A stretch of 64,000 nt of DNA, from assembly GCA_963965975.1 (NCBI GenBank), contig OZ014414.1:8799230-8863229 (forward strand), read 5' to 3'. The position numbers and the translations under genes were made by a program. Below the pieces are notes generated by a model. That model did not search any database, had not been told where the DNA came from, and saw nothing but the letters and a program-made list of their open reading frames with translations. Positions 51,889-64,000 of the stretch are shown here, one piece after another (positions within the stretch are counted from its first letter, which is position 1; each line of letters begins with the position of its first letter). The stretch comes from Xestospongia bergquistia. Its lineage: Eukaryota; Porifera; Demospongiae; Haplosclerida; Petrosiidae.

Positions 51889-54800
51889 TTACCAGAACAC
51901 AAGTCTGTCTTTAATAACTTGATAACTGTCTAACGTCTTACAATACTCTTTATGTTGTCTTGATAAGTGTAGTTTCCTTATTGTAGTATTTTTATTAAGT
52001 GATGTACATATTGTCTTGATATCATCATTGTTTAGTGAAGTATTGTAGAGATATAGTCTTGTCAATGATGTAGTTGTTTGTATTAGATCTGCTATTGTAC
52101 TGGTACTAACTGAAGTGATCTGATGATTACGTCCGATGTTCAACACAGTCAATGTTTGGTTTTTAGTAAGTCCTTCACAGATATATCGGACTCCATTATC
52201 AGTGATGTTACAGTTGTAGAGATGTAGTTCTTTTAAAGTTGTATTACTTGATAACATAGTAGATAAGTGAGTTATATCTTCATCTGTGATATCAGTAACA
52301 TTAGACAACACTAACTGTTCAAGTGTTTTATTATTAAAGAGACTATCACTGACTTGTTTGATAACACCAGTAAGTGAAGAGGACAACAGCTGTAGTATCT
52401 TTATTGTTTTATTAGTTTTTAGTATCTCTGATAATATCGATACACACTTACTGTCCAATAAAGTGTTCCATATCTCAAGTCTCCTCACTGTACACTTATT
52501 AAGATTGTTTATAATAACTGCTGTACTTTCAGGAGATGATGAGATGAGACGAATACTCCATTCTTTTCCTGTTTGTTGTTCTTTTATTAATTTACTTATA
52601 ACATCTTCACTTTGTAATACACTTGGACTAGTGAGTCTAACACTATTGATAACATCATTCCACTGAACACTTCCAGTGTCTCCTGTTATAAAACAGAGTT
52701 AGTATATAGTATAGTACACACATAGTAATATATACTATAACACACTACAATACACTGAAGAAGAAAGGAAGCCATTACTGTTTACTGACTACGGTTAATA
52801 TGGAAACGAGGAAATAGAAGGCGGGGCTTATTATCCTGAATTTACTGAGATGTTCCTTTTAAATTACTGATTTACTTTTAGTTGGTCTAGCTACAGTAAG
52901 TCATGTTGATATATTACATCATTTTAATTTGTGAATTTATTGTAGTTATAGTAACAGATAGTCTGTTATGGCCAGCCCCTTTGCTTAGAGAGGAAGGGTT
53001 TGGTAGTCCATACTATAGTACAGTTGTCTCTTTCACTAACATTCCTGATACAACTATTGAACTTGTATCAGACAAACCACATTGTTTTTACAGTGGGTGT
53101 GGGTGGAAATTTCTTTGATCTAAAAGTGCAGGATCTACAAACAAACATCATTAGATGTCTCATTCTGAAATATTGACTTCTTTGTCCTTTCTTGTTTTAT
53201 TGTATTACAATATCTTTCATTTAGTCATGTTGATTTAACTCTGTAGAAATATTCATTGTAGTCTCACAAACCAACTTAAAAGAAAGGGGCTGAGTTAATT
53301 ATGTTCCTTTTATATTAACATATAATAAGGTTTACATAAAATTAAATTCTTTTTCATCAACTGTAATATGCTACCAGATCCTTCCTCTCTAAGTGAAGGG
53401 GGCTGACCTCATCAGACTATATATGGTATTATAGTATACAATGTGGTTCTATCATAACAAGATTAGTTATAATGACATCATTATTACTTATGTCCATTAT
53501 AGGTGGAGTCAACTAAGACACAGTCAATTGTATTAATATTTGTCAGTAACAATATATGTAGTAGTTAGTCCATTTAGTTGCTATTCATGTCAATAAAGTT
53601 ACATTATAAATAACAATACTTGTAGTGTATGTGTATTTTATTATATTATAATTATAATAAACTAATATAACATTCTCTAAGTCTTACCTCTTTTGTCTGA
53701 CTCTTCATCCTTTGTCTCTTTATTATCATCATAGTCCTTTAATATATCATGTAATACTGGAGACTCTATATAAGATACTTATATTAAACATGTACATGTA
53801 TATAGTGTAATATGATAACACTTAATATAAACATTTTATAGATCTTATCATAATCATAACTCTATCATATTATACTGACACTAAGGGAGTCTATAGTAAA
53901 TATGGAAATTCATTTTTTATATATTATTAATTTAATTATTGTGGTTTGAGAATTATGAATATAATTTACAATATAATAATTTGTGGTTTATAAATTTAAT
54001 AATTATTAACATTATTGATTGTAAGAGATAGAATATTATCATATAAACTTACTTGGAGGAGTGGTTTCATCTTTATTATCAGCTGAACCTTTTAACTGAT
54101 CTTTTAACTCTAATATTAGTGGAGACTCTAGTAGTTACAATTAAGACATATATATTAGTAACAATATTATATTATTACCTGTAGTTTCATGTGTGGATTC
54201 TTCTTGGATGGATTTTGTTTGTGTTTCCTCAAATCCTTGATCAGTTACTGGTTTATGAACCTTTAGTATGAATGCTAGATCTAGTAACAATGTCATATAA
54301 TGAGAAGTCACTAATACCAGTTACCTTTCAAGCTCTGTTTTAACTCCTCAATCTGTTGGTCTCTCTCTCTTACTTGTAAAGTCAATGACGTTATTATTTC
54401 TTGTAGTGTCTCTAGCTCTTTCTGTCTCTCAGCAGACACTGACAGTATATTCTTCTCAATAGCTTTATATAAAATGAGAAGAAAATTGATCACTAATATA
54501 TTATGTAAAATACTGACAACATTGGACTTGTCATTGATGTTGTATTAATTTACCTTCCTTTGTTTTCACAAGTGATGTTAAATCTTCAATTGTTTTTTCT
54601 TTCATTTCTCTTGTTTCTATATAAAGGAATATTAATTTATTAATCAGATATATCATATAATAGACAGTTATTAAATAAAGCAATAGTTGTACACAATATA
54701 CCTTCATTTTGTCTGACAATAGATGACATTTGTATAGTCATCTTTTTCCGAATGGTTTGTTCTAGTTCCAAACGACTTTTCAACTCCTTTGTATTCTCTT

Positions 54801-56983
54801 CTACAATAGTTGTAATCTCCTATATATCAATAAACAACACATGTAGTAACTGTTGTCTAATACTATTACTACCTTGTCTCTTTGATGTTTATCATAAATG
54901 TTACAATATCCAATTGTAAGTTGAATTAATCCTTTTTTCTTCATTTCTTCAAGTGTCTCCTGAGCTCTGGCAATAATTACGGTGGTTAGACTGAGTGGAA
55001 AAAAACAAGTGACAATGATAGACCTGCCACTTCTTAAATCAAGAATCTCTACATTTCCTCCAACTGATTCAGCAATAATGTCTCGTATATCTTGTAATGT
55101 GTAGTCAGTAGGATCCCAGTCTAAGACAAAGATGGCTGTCTCACATCGGAGAAAAGAAGGAGTTCTTGTTTCTTTGAAATTTTCATCCAGACAAAGAGAA
55201 GCTTTTGTTTTTTCACAAAATGTTTGAACATCATCTTTGTATGTTTGTATATATGTCTCTGCTTCTTTAACATCAAAACGCTCCACAATACCCTCAAGAC
55301 AATTGATATTAATCAGTGTACAATGATTTCTCACAACTGTTAGGACTTCATCAATACATTTAGTGTTGTCTATTTCAGATTGAAGGTGAGAGTAACCATC
55401 TTCAAGAAATAGTTTCAGTTCCTCCAGAGGTGGAGGGCTTGCTTTAATAGCTTTTCGAATTTTACTAAAGGATACTGCAAACTTTCTTCTAATAGACCCA
55501 AATATAGAGTCTAACTTGCGAGGTATTTTAATACTTCTTGTCAATGAAGCTTCATCTACAGATATTAAAAATGAAACTGTTAAATGTCACAATTAACCTG
55601 GACCTAATGTTAACTGGTTCTCAAGCAAAGATGGATTATCTAATATTTATCTAATTAATTAGTTTAATTTATTTATTATCTAATGTTTGATATAATGAAA
55701 ATACATTCTAAATTACATAATGACTACCTTTACTAACTGCAGTAACACTAGGTTGTACTTCAACAGCATTATCTTCTGATAATACTTTCTCTACAAAGAA
55801 TATTTATTTTAAGAATTGTATTTATAACTAGCATTTTATACTTACCATAATCCTTTAAGATAGCATTAGCACATGGTACAGTGCTAGTAAATTTTAACAA
55901 TATATTAGCAAACACCTCCAGGTGATGGTAGTTGGTATGTACAGCATGACGTACAGCTTTTAGCAGAAGAAAAATTGCTTCTTTCTCGGAATGAGATTGC
56001 GCAGTAGTTTTCACATTAAACAAAGTTGTCTGTGAAATAACTCTCTCTTCACAGAGTAATTGAGCTACTCTAATAGGATAATGAAGAGACTGAGAGAGAG
56101 TACCATAATGACAACATAAAATGTCACTGGCATGATCTTCATGACTACTATAACTTGTCATTACTACCTCTTGAACATTAGCTACTGTTGTCTGGTCATC
56201 TGGAAATGTTTGACCTATTAACAATATGTATTAATTATAAATTATTTAATTGACCTCTTACCATATTCACTGATAATTCTCTCAGATAGTGTTTTTGTCT
56301 CTTCAAACTTGGACAGTACTGTTGCTAACATTTTCAACTTCTTATGATCTGAAGATATTGTTATATGTATAGCAGATAACAAAGTTGTCTTCTTCTCATC
56401 TGGAGATCCTTGTAATGATTCCATCTTATCAAGTGTTTCTTCACTAATGCATCTCTCACTAAATAAGAGCTGGGACACTTTTACTGGATTAATCAGACAC
56501 TGTAACAGTGTATCATTATGACACTGAAGAATAGCAGTTGCTTCATTAGCTGGGGACTGAGAGTCCATTCCTATAATAAGAACAGTACACAATCTATTAA
56601 CAAACTAGTAATATAACATTTATAACATGATGTATATGTAAAAGGTTCTTGTACTTACTAGTAGGAAGACTACTGGATTTTCTCAACATTTGCTCATACT
56701 CGTGGGCAACAGTGATTTCTTCAATGACTTCCTTCCTCAAAGCATCTATAACTTGTCTTCTAGTAGCATCAGGTTTGGTATCTAACCACAACTCAAACAT
56801 TTTTGTTGTTTTGTATGTGGAGTCATCTGGTAGCTTGTGAATATCTTCTAACTTCTTAGCGTTCAGTTTCAACTGAATTCCCAACTGATACCATTTACTA
56901 CCAATACGAATATGTTCACATAATTCATCAAGAGTAGGTTTCTCTTCTAGAATCTCCTCAAAAGATAGGTTTCTTGTAGCCAT
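51889..56983 (-). CDS. Unit 6 receptor, complete, 1038 aa
   Basis: Twelve exons: 56659-56983, 56262-56570, 55846-56214, 55728-55790, 54873-55555, 54702-54819, 54554-54616, 54325-54462, 54179-54280, 54053-54127, 53688-53765, 51889-52682; 3117 nt, one frame. It has one death domain, unlike its block counterpart unit 3. The first CARD-like domain and the fused second CARD exon lack the NLS. The ~225-aa block resembles unit 2, not unit 3 (CETAIFVLDWDPTDYTLQDI). Coiled coils and two short acidic linkers follow. The LRR exon has strand residues EIWNT, ILQLLSSS, LHLYNCN, LNIGRNHQ and ends DRLVFW. Upstream lies the conserved GGTGACCTTTTGGGTGGGC motif. No ATPase motif is visible. Confidence 0.88.
52959..53419. 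mobile_element. TA-flanked MITE, unit 6 intron
   Basis: Same family and position as 6821-7278. The left end has GTCTGTTATGGCCAGCCCC and the right end TGACCTCATCAGACTA. Confidence 0.58.
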
Positions 56984-57016
56984 TGCTCTTTGTATGGTGA
57001 CACACCCAGTGAATTT

Positions 57017-57040
57017 GGTGACCTTTTGGGTGGGCTCATC
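57017..57040 (-). promoter_or_regulatory. Conserved upstream motif, unit 6 receptor gene
   Basis: The stretch GGTGACCTTTTGGGTGGGCT followed by CATC lies 34 bp upstream of the ATG at 56983, the same distance as in unit 3. A regulatory role is inferred. Confidence 0.4.
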
Positions 57041-57319
57041 ACATAAGATATAAGGACCACACCCATCTTAATAATAATCATAACATGAGTGGCAGTTAAA
57101 TTTGAACTGTTAAGTATTACAAGTTAGTATTGTATTCATCTCTTGTTATCTGATCTATCCTCCAATATTATGTATCTAGTATTTTAACATGTAACTATAT
57201 TATATTACAATATTATAATGTTCTATTGTTCAGTACTGGCTGTATTAATTTATATTCAAGGACTTAATGATATGTAGATCATATTTGTTGTTATATTTGG
57301 ACATATTTTCGAAGTCATC

Positions 57320-59740
57320 CACATACTAATAATGAGCTAACATGTGATGAGGTGAAGTAATATTACTACTATTATAATGTTATGTTAATAATAGTTGTAG
57401 GATCTTATCATATCAAGTTATAAAACATGTCTGTTCTTTATCTGTAGTACCTGATCCAGTAACTGGACTCAAATCTCTTCTCTATGGACCTGATAATATT
57501 TTCTTTTATTGGAATAACTCTAGAGGAACATCATAGAGTCTTGCAGACGATTGATGCATACATTATGGAAGATCAGGTATGTGGGTGTGGTTTACATGTA
57601 AGCACTTTATGTCTCTGACAATATACATAATGTTAATCTATTTTTCATCTATCTATTGTTATATTCTATTTATAGCCCAACCAACCAACGTAGTGAAAAC
57701 TCATCCTCAGTATCTGGCTATCCTCTTCAACTTATTAACTAATCTCTCCGCCTACACTAATTATAACCTGTACATTCGATGGACCTACAAGTCTATAGAG
57801 TACAATGGAACAGAATATACAGCTGGAGTCTTTGAGAGTTTAAGTATCACTGAATTAACAAGATGTAATATTTACTGACAATTATTTAATATACTATACA
57901 TTTAGTACATGTATACATGTATTTTAGATAAACATTTATAAATACTTTATCATATTAAAATATGTCCTAATATGGTAACAATGTTCTGTCTTATTTAATT
58001 ATATTATAATTGTATCTTTCTCTCTCTCCCCTCCCATTCAGGTTTATTGATCGAGGTGAATTTGGTGAAGTATACCAAGGTACAGCTGTAGATATCCTAG
58101 GTCAAGGTACAGGCCCCACCCCTGTGGCTGTTAAGAAAATGAGGAAAGGCAGTACAGCTGAGGAACAGGAAGTTCCTGTTGGAAGCAGCTCTAATGAGGT
58201 CATTATATTTTGTTTATATTCTCTCAGTTCATTTCTCTCAATTACAGTAACTTCAATCATCAAAACATTGTTAAGGTGTTAGGGGTGTGTCTTGATAATG
58301 ATCCTATTTATATCATCATGGAATTAATGCCAGGGGGTGATTTATTGAAATTCCTAAGAGAAGCTAAACGAGAACATGTGAGTGTCACATGATAAATAAA
58401 ATCACTTGATCTAATTATACACTCTATTAAAACTATCTATCAATTTATTCTTTAGTCTACTAGTCTATCTGTCCATTCATTTATCCTAATGTCCATTTGA
58501 CCGTCTATCCATTCATCCATACACATACCATTCATCCATATATCCATCCATTCATTTCTTTTATAGGGTCCTCCATTATTAACTTTAGCAGAACTTGTTC
58601 AGATAGCATTAGATGTTGCTCAAGGTTGTCGATACTTGGAGCAAACTCATTTTATTCACAGAGATCTTGCTGCACGCAATTGTCTTGTGTCAAGTAAAGG
58701 AGCAGATCGTGTTGTAAAGATTGGTGACTTTGGTCTTGCTAAAGATCTGTATAGCCAAGTCTACTACCAAGTTAGAGAGAGAGAGAGAGACTGTAATTTA
58801 TATCTCCTTCAAGGGAAGTTTACAATTGAGTCAGATATTTGGTAAGTGAAAGTTGAAGTGGTTATTATAAAGATATCATTATTGTAAAGGTCTTATGGAG
58901 TACTTCTGTGGGAGATTATGACATTTGGTAATCAACCATATCCTGGTAGAATAAACCAAGAGGTTCTCTAGTTTGTAACGGGAGGAGGAAGATTAGATAA
59001 ACCAGAGAACTGTCCAGGAAGATTGTATGTTGAATGGATGGACATATGAATGTATGGATGGATCAATAAACTAATAGATGAATGTTTAGATATGAGACAA
59101 ATGAATGGACAGTTAAATAATTCAATGGATCAATGGACAAATGAATGGATCAATAGATTAATATATATTAATAAATGTATTAATCATTAGATGATATCAG
59201 TATATTTATGACTAGATATTAAATGAATGAATAGGAAAGTGTATATATTGATAGTCTGACTGACTTAGTTCTAATATTATAATTGTTAATTCTATTATTT
59301 GTAGATACAAACTAATGTTGATGTGTTGGAAGAGGTATGCCAGTGAGCGACCTCACTTTGCACAAATAGTAGATGTTATAGCATCATTCTTAGAACATGT
59401 TAACAATAAAAGAGATAGTTATTATTCTGATGATGATGATGAAGATTTAGAAGAGGTCCTACAACGAAGAAACTCTAGACCTTCAAGAACATCATCTGTA
59501 CGATCAGGTAAGACCATTTATTCATCTATCAACTCATGTATCTGTCCATCTACAACACCATATGTCCATTTCCCCTCATCCATTTGTCCATAAATCCATG
59601 TACTCATACAAGTATCCATCCATTCATTTTTCCTTCCATTTAGTCCTTTCATTTGTCCATTCTTTCATTTATTCATCCATTTTATAGGTATTGTAAATCT
59701 AGCTCGTCAAGGTAGTATGCGAATTCATAACAGTTTCTGA
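57320..59740 (+). pseudogene. ROS1-like receptor tyrosine kinase, unit 6 copy (interrupted)
   Basis: Homologous to 24231-27230 but without the propeller exon. FN3-like pieces lie at about 57450-57535 and 57677-57840 (NLSAYTNYNLYIRWTYK). The N-lobe exon (58043-58198; GEFGEVYQGTAVDILGQGTG) ends in a frameshift (GSTAEEQEVPVGSSS), losing the alpha-C region. About 58247-58377 encodes [20 protein letters not shown]. The exon from 58567 keeps CGA ([18 protein letters not shown]), where two other copies have TGA, and has [14 protein letters not shown]. The next exon has lost the MAPE segment, keeping only LLQGKFTIESDIW-type sequence. The C-lobe has the shared TAG at 58969-58971. Only this copy keeps the acidic tail (DDDDEDLEEVLQRRNSRPS) and a terminal exon at about 59689-59740 (NLARQGSMRIHNSF stop). 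Confidence 0.83.
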
Positions 59741-59989
59741 TAGAAAACAGTTTCTGATAGAAAAGAACTCGACTCACATCAGAATCATACTGGAATCATA
59801 AAAATCATATTGTAAATCTAGATACTAGATTAGATCATATTATTATTAGAAAATATTATTATTTAAGATTATATAAAAATTATATACAAAACTAATATAA
59901 AGAGTATCAATAATAATACTAGATTCTAAATTCTAGAATAAGAATATAATAAGTAAAAGATTAATGATAAGTGATGATATTGACAGATG

Positions 59990-60805
59990 AATTAGTTGAG
60001 ATCTTTGAATGAGGAGGGAAGAGAATTCTACAGGGAGATAGCACTGGGAAGGAAGGAGTTGAGGGTAGCAGAAGATCTGGAGAAGGGCAGATTCAGATTA
60101 AATGGATGGAAAGAACGTAAATTATAAGAGGACTGATTTTGAAATGAAAATGAGCCAGCAGGAATGTAGAGATTACTATAAATAAACTTGTATAATAAGT
60201 GTGAATGAATAATTAGAAATAGTGACAGAGAGAAGGATTAGTTCAAGATTCAAGGAGGATGGGATTACTTTGAATGAAAGTGAAGATTTAATATAAACAA
60301 CTATTCCACCACCATGGTGGGAACAATCTTTATGAACACAGTGATAATTAGGTATAGAGATCTCATTGTCAGAAATGTCAGGAGACAATCAGTACTCAGA
60401 AATACAAACAATATCAGGGAAGGAAGAGGAATATATAACAGCAAGATCATCTAGTTTAGGTAGAAGACTTCTAGTATTGAAGTGTAAGATTTTTAATGAG
60501 CTGGATTTGCAGGAGAGAGAGGTGGACTTAATAGAGTTAACAACAGAGAAGCTATGTACATTAAGTCTTGAAGATATGGAGGATGATGGACAATTTGGTT
60601 GAGAGGAAGAGGTTGCTGAGGAGTGACATATTTCAGAGGAAGTTGATTTACAAGAGGTGAGGGAAGAAAGCGGAGGTTTTTGAGGATGAGAGTAAGGATG
60701 AGGATTGATGTTGGTGGGGAAATGTTGTGGAAGAGAGGATGATGGAGGATGATGCATGGGATGATATTGAGGAGATGGTACACAGGAAAAAAGTATTGAA
60801 TACAT
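59990..60805 (-). mobile_element. LINE remnant: endonuclease N-part plus ORF2 C-terminus, unit 7
   Basis: The minus-strand frame 60805-60389 has a Ser/Pro-rich stretch followed by the APE endonuclease start (LKILHFNTRSLLPKLDDLAV, FPDIVCISE). The frame 60388-60176 continues with CSHHGGGIVVYIKSSLSF. Then 60170-60000 encodes the ORF2 C-terminus (YNLRSFHPFNLNLPFSRSSA, FKDLN), with TAG where tryptophan is expected before NSLP. The rest of the endonuclease and the whole reverse transcriptase are deleted. Confidence 0.8.
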
Positions 60806-60809
60806 TCAT

Positions 60810-61830
60810 TGTTTTATTGATGTAAATGAGATGGTTTATACTACAATTACAATAGTAAATATTCCATTCATTTTGTACCATGTTTTTTTTTACATAATAT
60901 ATATATGATGGATTTATTACAATTGTTGTATTAACATTGTAGATTTTACAACGTCTTTACACTGTTGTATTAATGTTGTAAATTATGAAAAAGTAATATT
61001 GTAATTAAAGAAAAAACATCTGTAAATAACAAAAATGTATTTAAAATATTCCAACAGTATAAACTTAGTTTAGTAATGTGTGGTCAATGAGTGGAGCAAA
61101 TATCAAGTTTTTCCTGTTCTCCTAAAACAGTAAAGTTCATAGAAAAGCTCATAAGTAGTGAAGGGTAACTCCCTGAGAACCCTCCAAGTGTTGAACACAT
61201 AAACAACAAATCTGGCACATCATTTAGATCTATCTGTTGTCTTGATAGATCTTCTATACTTTAGGACACACTGACGTAGTAGCAAAGGTCTAATGTTAGG
61301 ATTTGTGATACATGAAGTCTCCATGTCTAAAAGTTATTTTATTCACTCCATGAGTTAATTTGATCATTGCTAGAAAACTAAATAAAATTATTACTAATGA
61401 AGTATTTTTTTCATAAGGTCAAGTTTGTTTTGTATCTATCTATTCATCCATTCAGTATCCTTACCAGGATAAACATTAAAGAGATAGACATTGATGGTAT
61501 GATAATTAGGAAAGCGCTAGACTACCAACTATAATGTATTGTTGATGTAGTACTAATAAATTAATTGGGAAAGTGCTAGACTACCAACTATAATGTATTG
61601 TTGATGTAGTACTAATAAATGTAAAATGATTAATACTGATCATGTAGACTTACATGTATTGCACTACTAACACACTTACTATTAGCAGTTCACATATGTA
61701 CCATGGCTACTAAATACCATCAACTATCAATTTGTCCTAAGACCTTACTTAGCTCCTAAATCAGTACAGTCCAATTTTATGATACCTGGAGTTCTGTTTC
61801 ATCCAAGAGTTGATTTGGACAAGTCTATAA
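60810..61830. other. Non-coding stretch with a local direct duplication
   Basis: No gene seen. A roughly 58-bp direct duplication (GACTACCAACTATAATGTAT onward) lies at about 61519 and 61577. The segment 61620-61830 is shared with unit 6 (50840-51080), so it belongs to the duplicated unit. Confidence 0.55.
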
Positions 61831-61831
61831 A

Positions 61832-62020
61832 TTGCTAGAGAAATTGAACAAAGTTAATTCTAATGAAGGACTTTTTGATAATTACGAAGAGGTACAGTTT
61901 GCTTTGTGGAATGATGATTGTCTACCTATTGAGAGTATATACATTGTACAGGTTCAGTTTGATAATGTAGCAATAGACATCCTACATCATGTTATGACTG
62001 AATGGGGAAAAACAGTGTAG
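61832..62020 (+). pseudogene. FKBP-locus 3' exon fragment, unit 7
   Basis: Homologous to 28386-28574. Open frame ending TEWGKTV plus stop (HVMTEWGKTV). It lies between the two LINE pieces of this unit and abuts the Ser/Pro-rich end of the LINE ORF. Confidence 0.45.
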
Positions 62021-62073
62021 GGATATCTATAAAGAGCTGAAGAGTTAAATTTACATGAAGAGTCTCTGATCAA

Positions 62074-63240
62074 TTATCTGTGTAAGATAATGAAATCACA
62101 CATAAAAATTAGAATAAACTTATTGAGAGAGGAGGAGGAGCTATTGATGGATGGTTGAGAATTGGAGGAGGAGCTATAGAGGGAGGGTTGAGAGTTTGAG
62201 AAGGAGTACTGTAAGGAGGGTGGAATTTTAGAGAAGGAGTGGTAGAGAAAGAGTGAAGAATTGGAGGTAATGATAATGTAATGATAGAGGAAGATGAAGA
62301 AAGCTGGAATAATAGTAGACATTGGTTTACAGGTATTTTCAAGTTTTACTAGCCTATCTTTTAGCTGAGTAATATCACTTGTTAAGACAAATACTGAGGA
62401 GACTAGAGACTTCACACAGTAAGGACAGATACTGAGGAGACTAGAGACTTCACACAGTAAGGACAGATACTGAGGAGACTAGAGACTTCACACAGTAAGG
62501 ACAGATAATGAGGAGAATAGAGACTTCACACAGTAAGGACAAATGAAGGGATAGTTAGCAGCAACAGTGGGAGAGATGTTAACACATTCACTATGAGACC
62601 AACAAGACTCACATTCTATCATGTGGCCAGTGTCTTCTTGGGTCAAACAGACACACGTCACAACATCTTCTTTATCATTTCCAGGACCTGGATTTAATTC
62701 AATGTTGCCAGAGAGTAGAAGAAGGAGAAGAAGTAGAACTATAGCTTGGTACGTTGATGAACTACTACGATGGAGGTGAGAAAAAGACTTTGTCAGATAT
62801 CTACGATGTCTGGGTCGATTTGGTACAAAAACAAGACCATACATGTAACAGGTGATGTGTAGACTTCTTTCCTCGAGAGACAGTTTCTGAGAGAAGGCAG
62901 CGTACGAGTGGAAAGACAGAAAAAAGAAGCACATCAGAAATAGCTGACCGCGCGCCATTTTGATACTAGAATATTGTCATCTCTGAATATAAGACAGGTC
63001 ATGTTGACTTCTTTAGGTGGTCTAAAATATAATGCAAGTACATTTCTCATTGCTTGAGGTCTTCTCTCGCCACAAAGGGTTAAAAATAATACTCCGCCCA
63101 CAAATAATAATTATAGCGACCAGCTGTTAGAGAGACAAAAAAGTGCGACGTTAGAGAAGTAAGTGTCAAGCAAAACTGCTCTATTTTTATTGTCTACTAG
63201 TTTTGTTAGAGAAATAAATTGTTTATAAAAGAAGAGAAAA
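62074..63240 (-). mobile_element. LINE 2A-PHD ORF fragment, unit 7
   Basis: The minus-strand frame 62958-62488 is open from the start methionine through the hydrophobic N-terminus, leucine run, SGNIELNPGP (D to N at the usually conserved 2A aspartate) and PHD finger. Four 38-bp repeats (about 62390-62540) and a shortened coiled coil/Ser-Pro tail follow. The D-to-N change would be expected to weaken skipping, from known 2A requirements. Confidence 0.8.
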
Positions 63241-63318
63241 AGAAATCATGAGTAATTTAAAGATAAAATAAAAGTGAGCGAGAAGACAAATTAAGAATAA
63301 ACAACAAACTACTTACTA

Positions 63319-64000
63319 TTACACGAACACAAGTCTGTCTTCAATAACTTGATAACTGTCTAACTTCTTACAATACTCTTTATATTGTCTTGATAAGTAT
63401 AGTTCCCTTATTGTAGTATTTTTATTAAGTGATGTACATATTGTCTTGATATCATCATTGTTTAGTGAAGTATTGTAGAGATATAGTCTTGTCAATGATG
63501 TAGTTGTTTGTATTAGATCTGCTATTGTACTGGTACTAACTGAAGTGATCTGAGGATTATGTCCGATGTCCAAAATAGTCAATGTTTGGTTTTTAGTAAG
63601 CCCTTCACGAATATATCGGACTCCATCATCAGTGATGTTACAGTTGTAGAGTTCTAGTTCTTTTAAAGTTGTATTACTTGATAACATAGTAGATAAGTGA
63701 GTTATATCTTCATCTGTGATATCAGTAACATGAGACAACACTAACTGTTCAAGTGTTTTATTATTAAAGAGACCATCACTGACTTGTTTGATAACACCAG
63801 TAAGTGAAGAGGAACGCAGCCGTAGTCTCTTTATTGTTTTATTAGTTTTTAGTATCTCTGATAATATCGATACACACTTACTGTCTAATAAAGTGTTCTC
63901 TATACCAAGTCTCCACACTGTACACTTATTGAGATTGTTTATAATAACTGCAGTACTTTCAGGAGATGATGAGTAGAGATCAATACTCCATTCTTTTCCT
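63319..64000 (-). CDS. Unit 7 receptor, LRR exon only (cut by the window)
   Basis: This is the terminal LRR exon of a further receptor gene whose 5' exons lie right of the window. It is open throughout. About seven RI-type repeats have strand residues RLGIENT, RLRLRSSS, VLSHVTD, LELYNCN, LDIGHNPQ and RELYLSRQYKEY, and the end is DRLVFV. By position it corresponds to unit 4, but its strands are closer to unit 5, suggesting conversion between units. A LINE fragment lies 3' on the same strand. Confidence 0.8.
   Translation of the reverse strand, partial: GKEWSIDLYSSSPESTAVIINNLNKCTVWRLGIENTLLDSKCVSILSEILKTNKTIKRLRLRSSSLTGVIKQVSDGLFNNKTLEQLVLSHVTDITDEDITHLSTMLSSNTTLKELELYNCNITDDGVRYIREGLTKNQTLTILDIGHNPQITSVSTSTIADLIQTTTSLTRLYLYNTSLNNDDIKTICTSLNKNTTIRELYLSRQYKEYCKKLDSYQVIEDRLVFV

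Overview
The window is AT-rich animal DNA with small introns (about 50-500 bp, GT-AG). The families present are death-domain/LRR receptors, a ROS1-type receptor tyrosine kinase, a cordon-bleu-like WH2 protein, an FKBP52-like immunophilin, 2A-bearing LINEs and Mutator-like elements. Together they suggest a sponge, most probably the demosponge Amphimedon queenslandica. That species call is an inference from gene style; no database was searched.

The window is a segmental tandem array. A unit of about 10-12 kb recurs, six times with the LRR end visible. Each unit has (i) a minus-strand multi-exon gene encoding death domain, CARD-like domains, an unassigned block of about 225 aa, coiled coils and an RI-type LRR domain; (ii) a head-to-head plus-strand gene; (iii) same-strand LINE debris just 3' of the LRR exon. 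The plus-strand partner follows a fixed order: FKBP (unit 1), Cobl-like plus kinase tail (unit 2), ROS1-like kinase (unit 3), then the same three again (units 4-6). So two higher-order blocks of about 34 kb exist (about 1-35612 and 35613 onward).

I traced splice sites through the five complete minus-strand genes. All five give uninterrupted frames whose exon lengths sum to multiples of three: unit 2, 5740-10622, 1055 aa; unit 3, 17635-23823, 1162 aa; unit 4, 30021-36445, 1127 aa; unit 5, 40217-45216, 1046 aa; unit 6, 51889-56983, 1038 aa. Units 1 (1-830) and 7 (63319-64000) are cut by the window. The partner genes are broken in every copy by stops, frameshifts, lost exons or lost catalytic residues. 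The LRR exons differ mainly at the exposed positions of the LxxLxL strands. This looks like a rapidly diversifying family of intracellular recognition receptors without a NACHT ATPase.

Mobile DNA: a 1753-bp insertion with 9-bp target duplication carrying USP-protease and PHD-finger exons (848-2600); two Mutator-like elements with 8-bp duplications, inverted repeats built on a CGCCTACTC motif and transposase remnants (18777-19546, 37051-37736); a TA-flanked MITE in the same intron of all five complete genes; a 472-bp TIR element (45428-45899); and fragments of a LINE encoding a 2A-like peptide, a PHD finger and an APE endonuclease. No tRNA, rRNA or CRISPR was seen.
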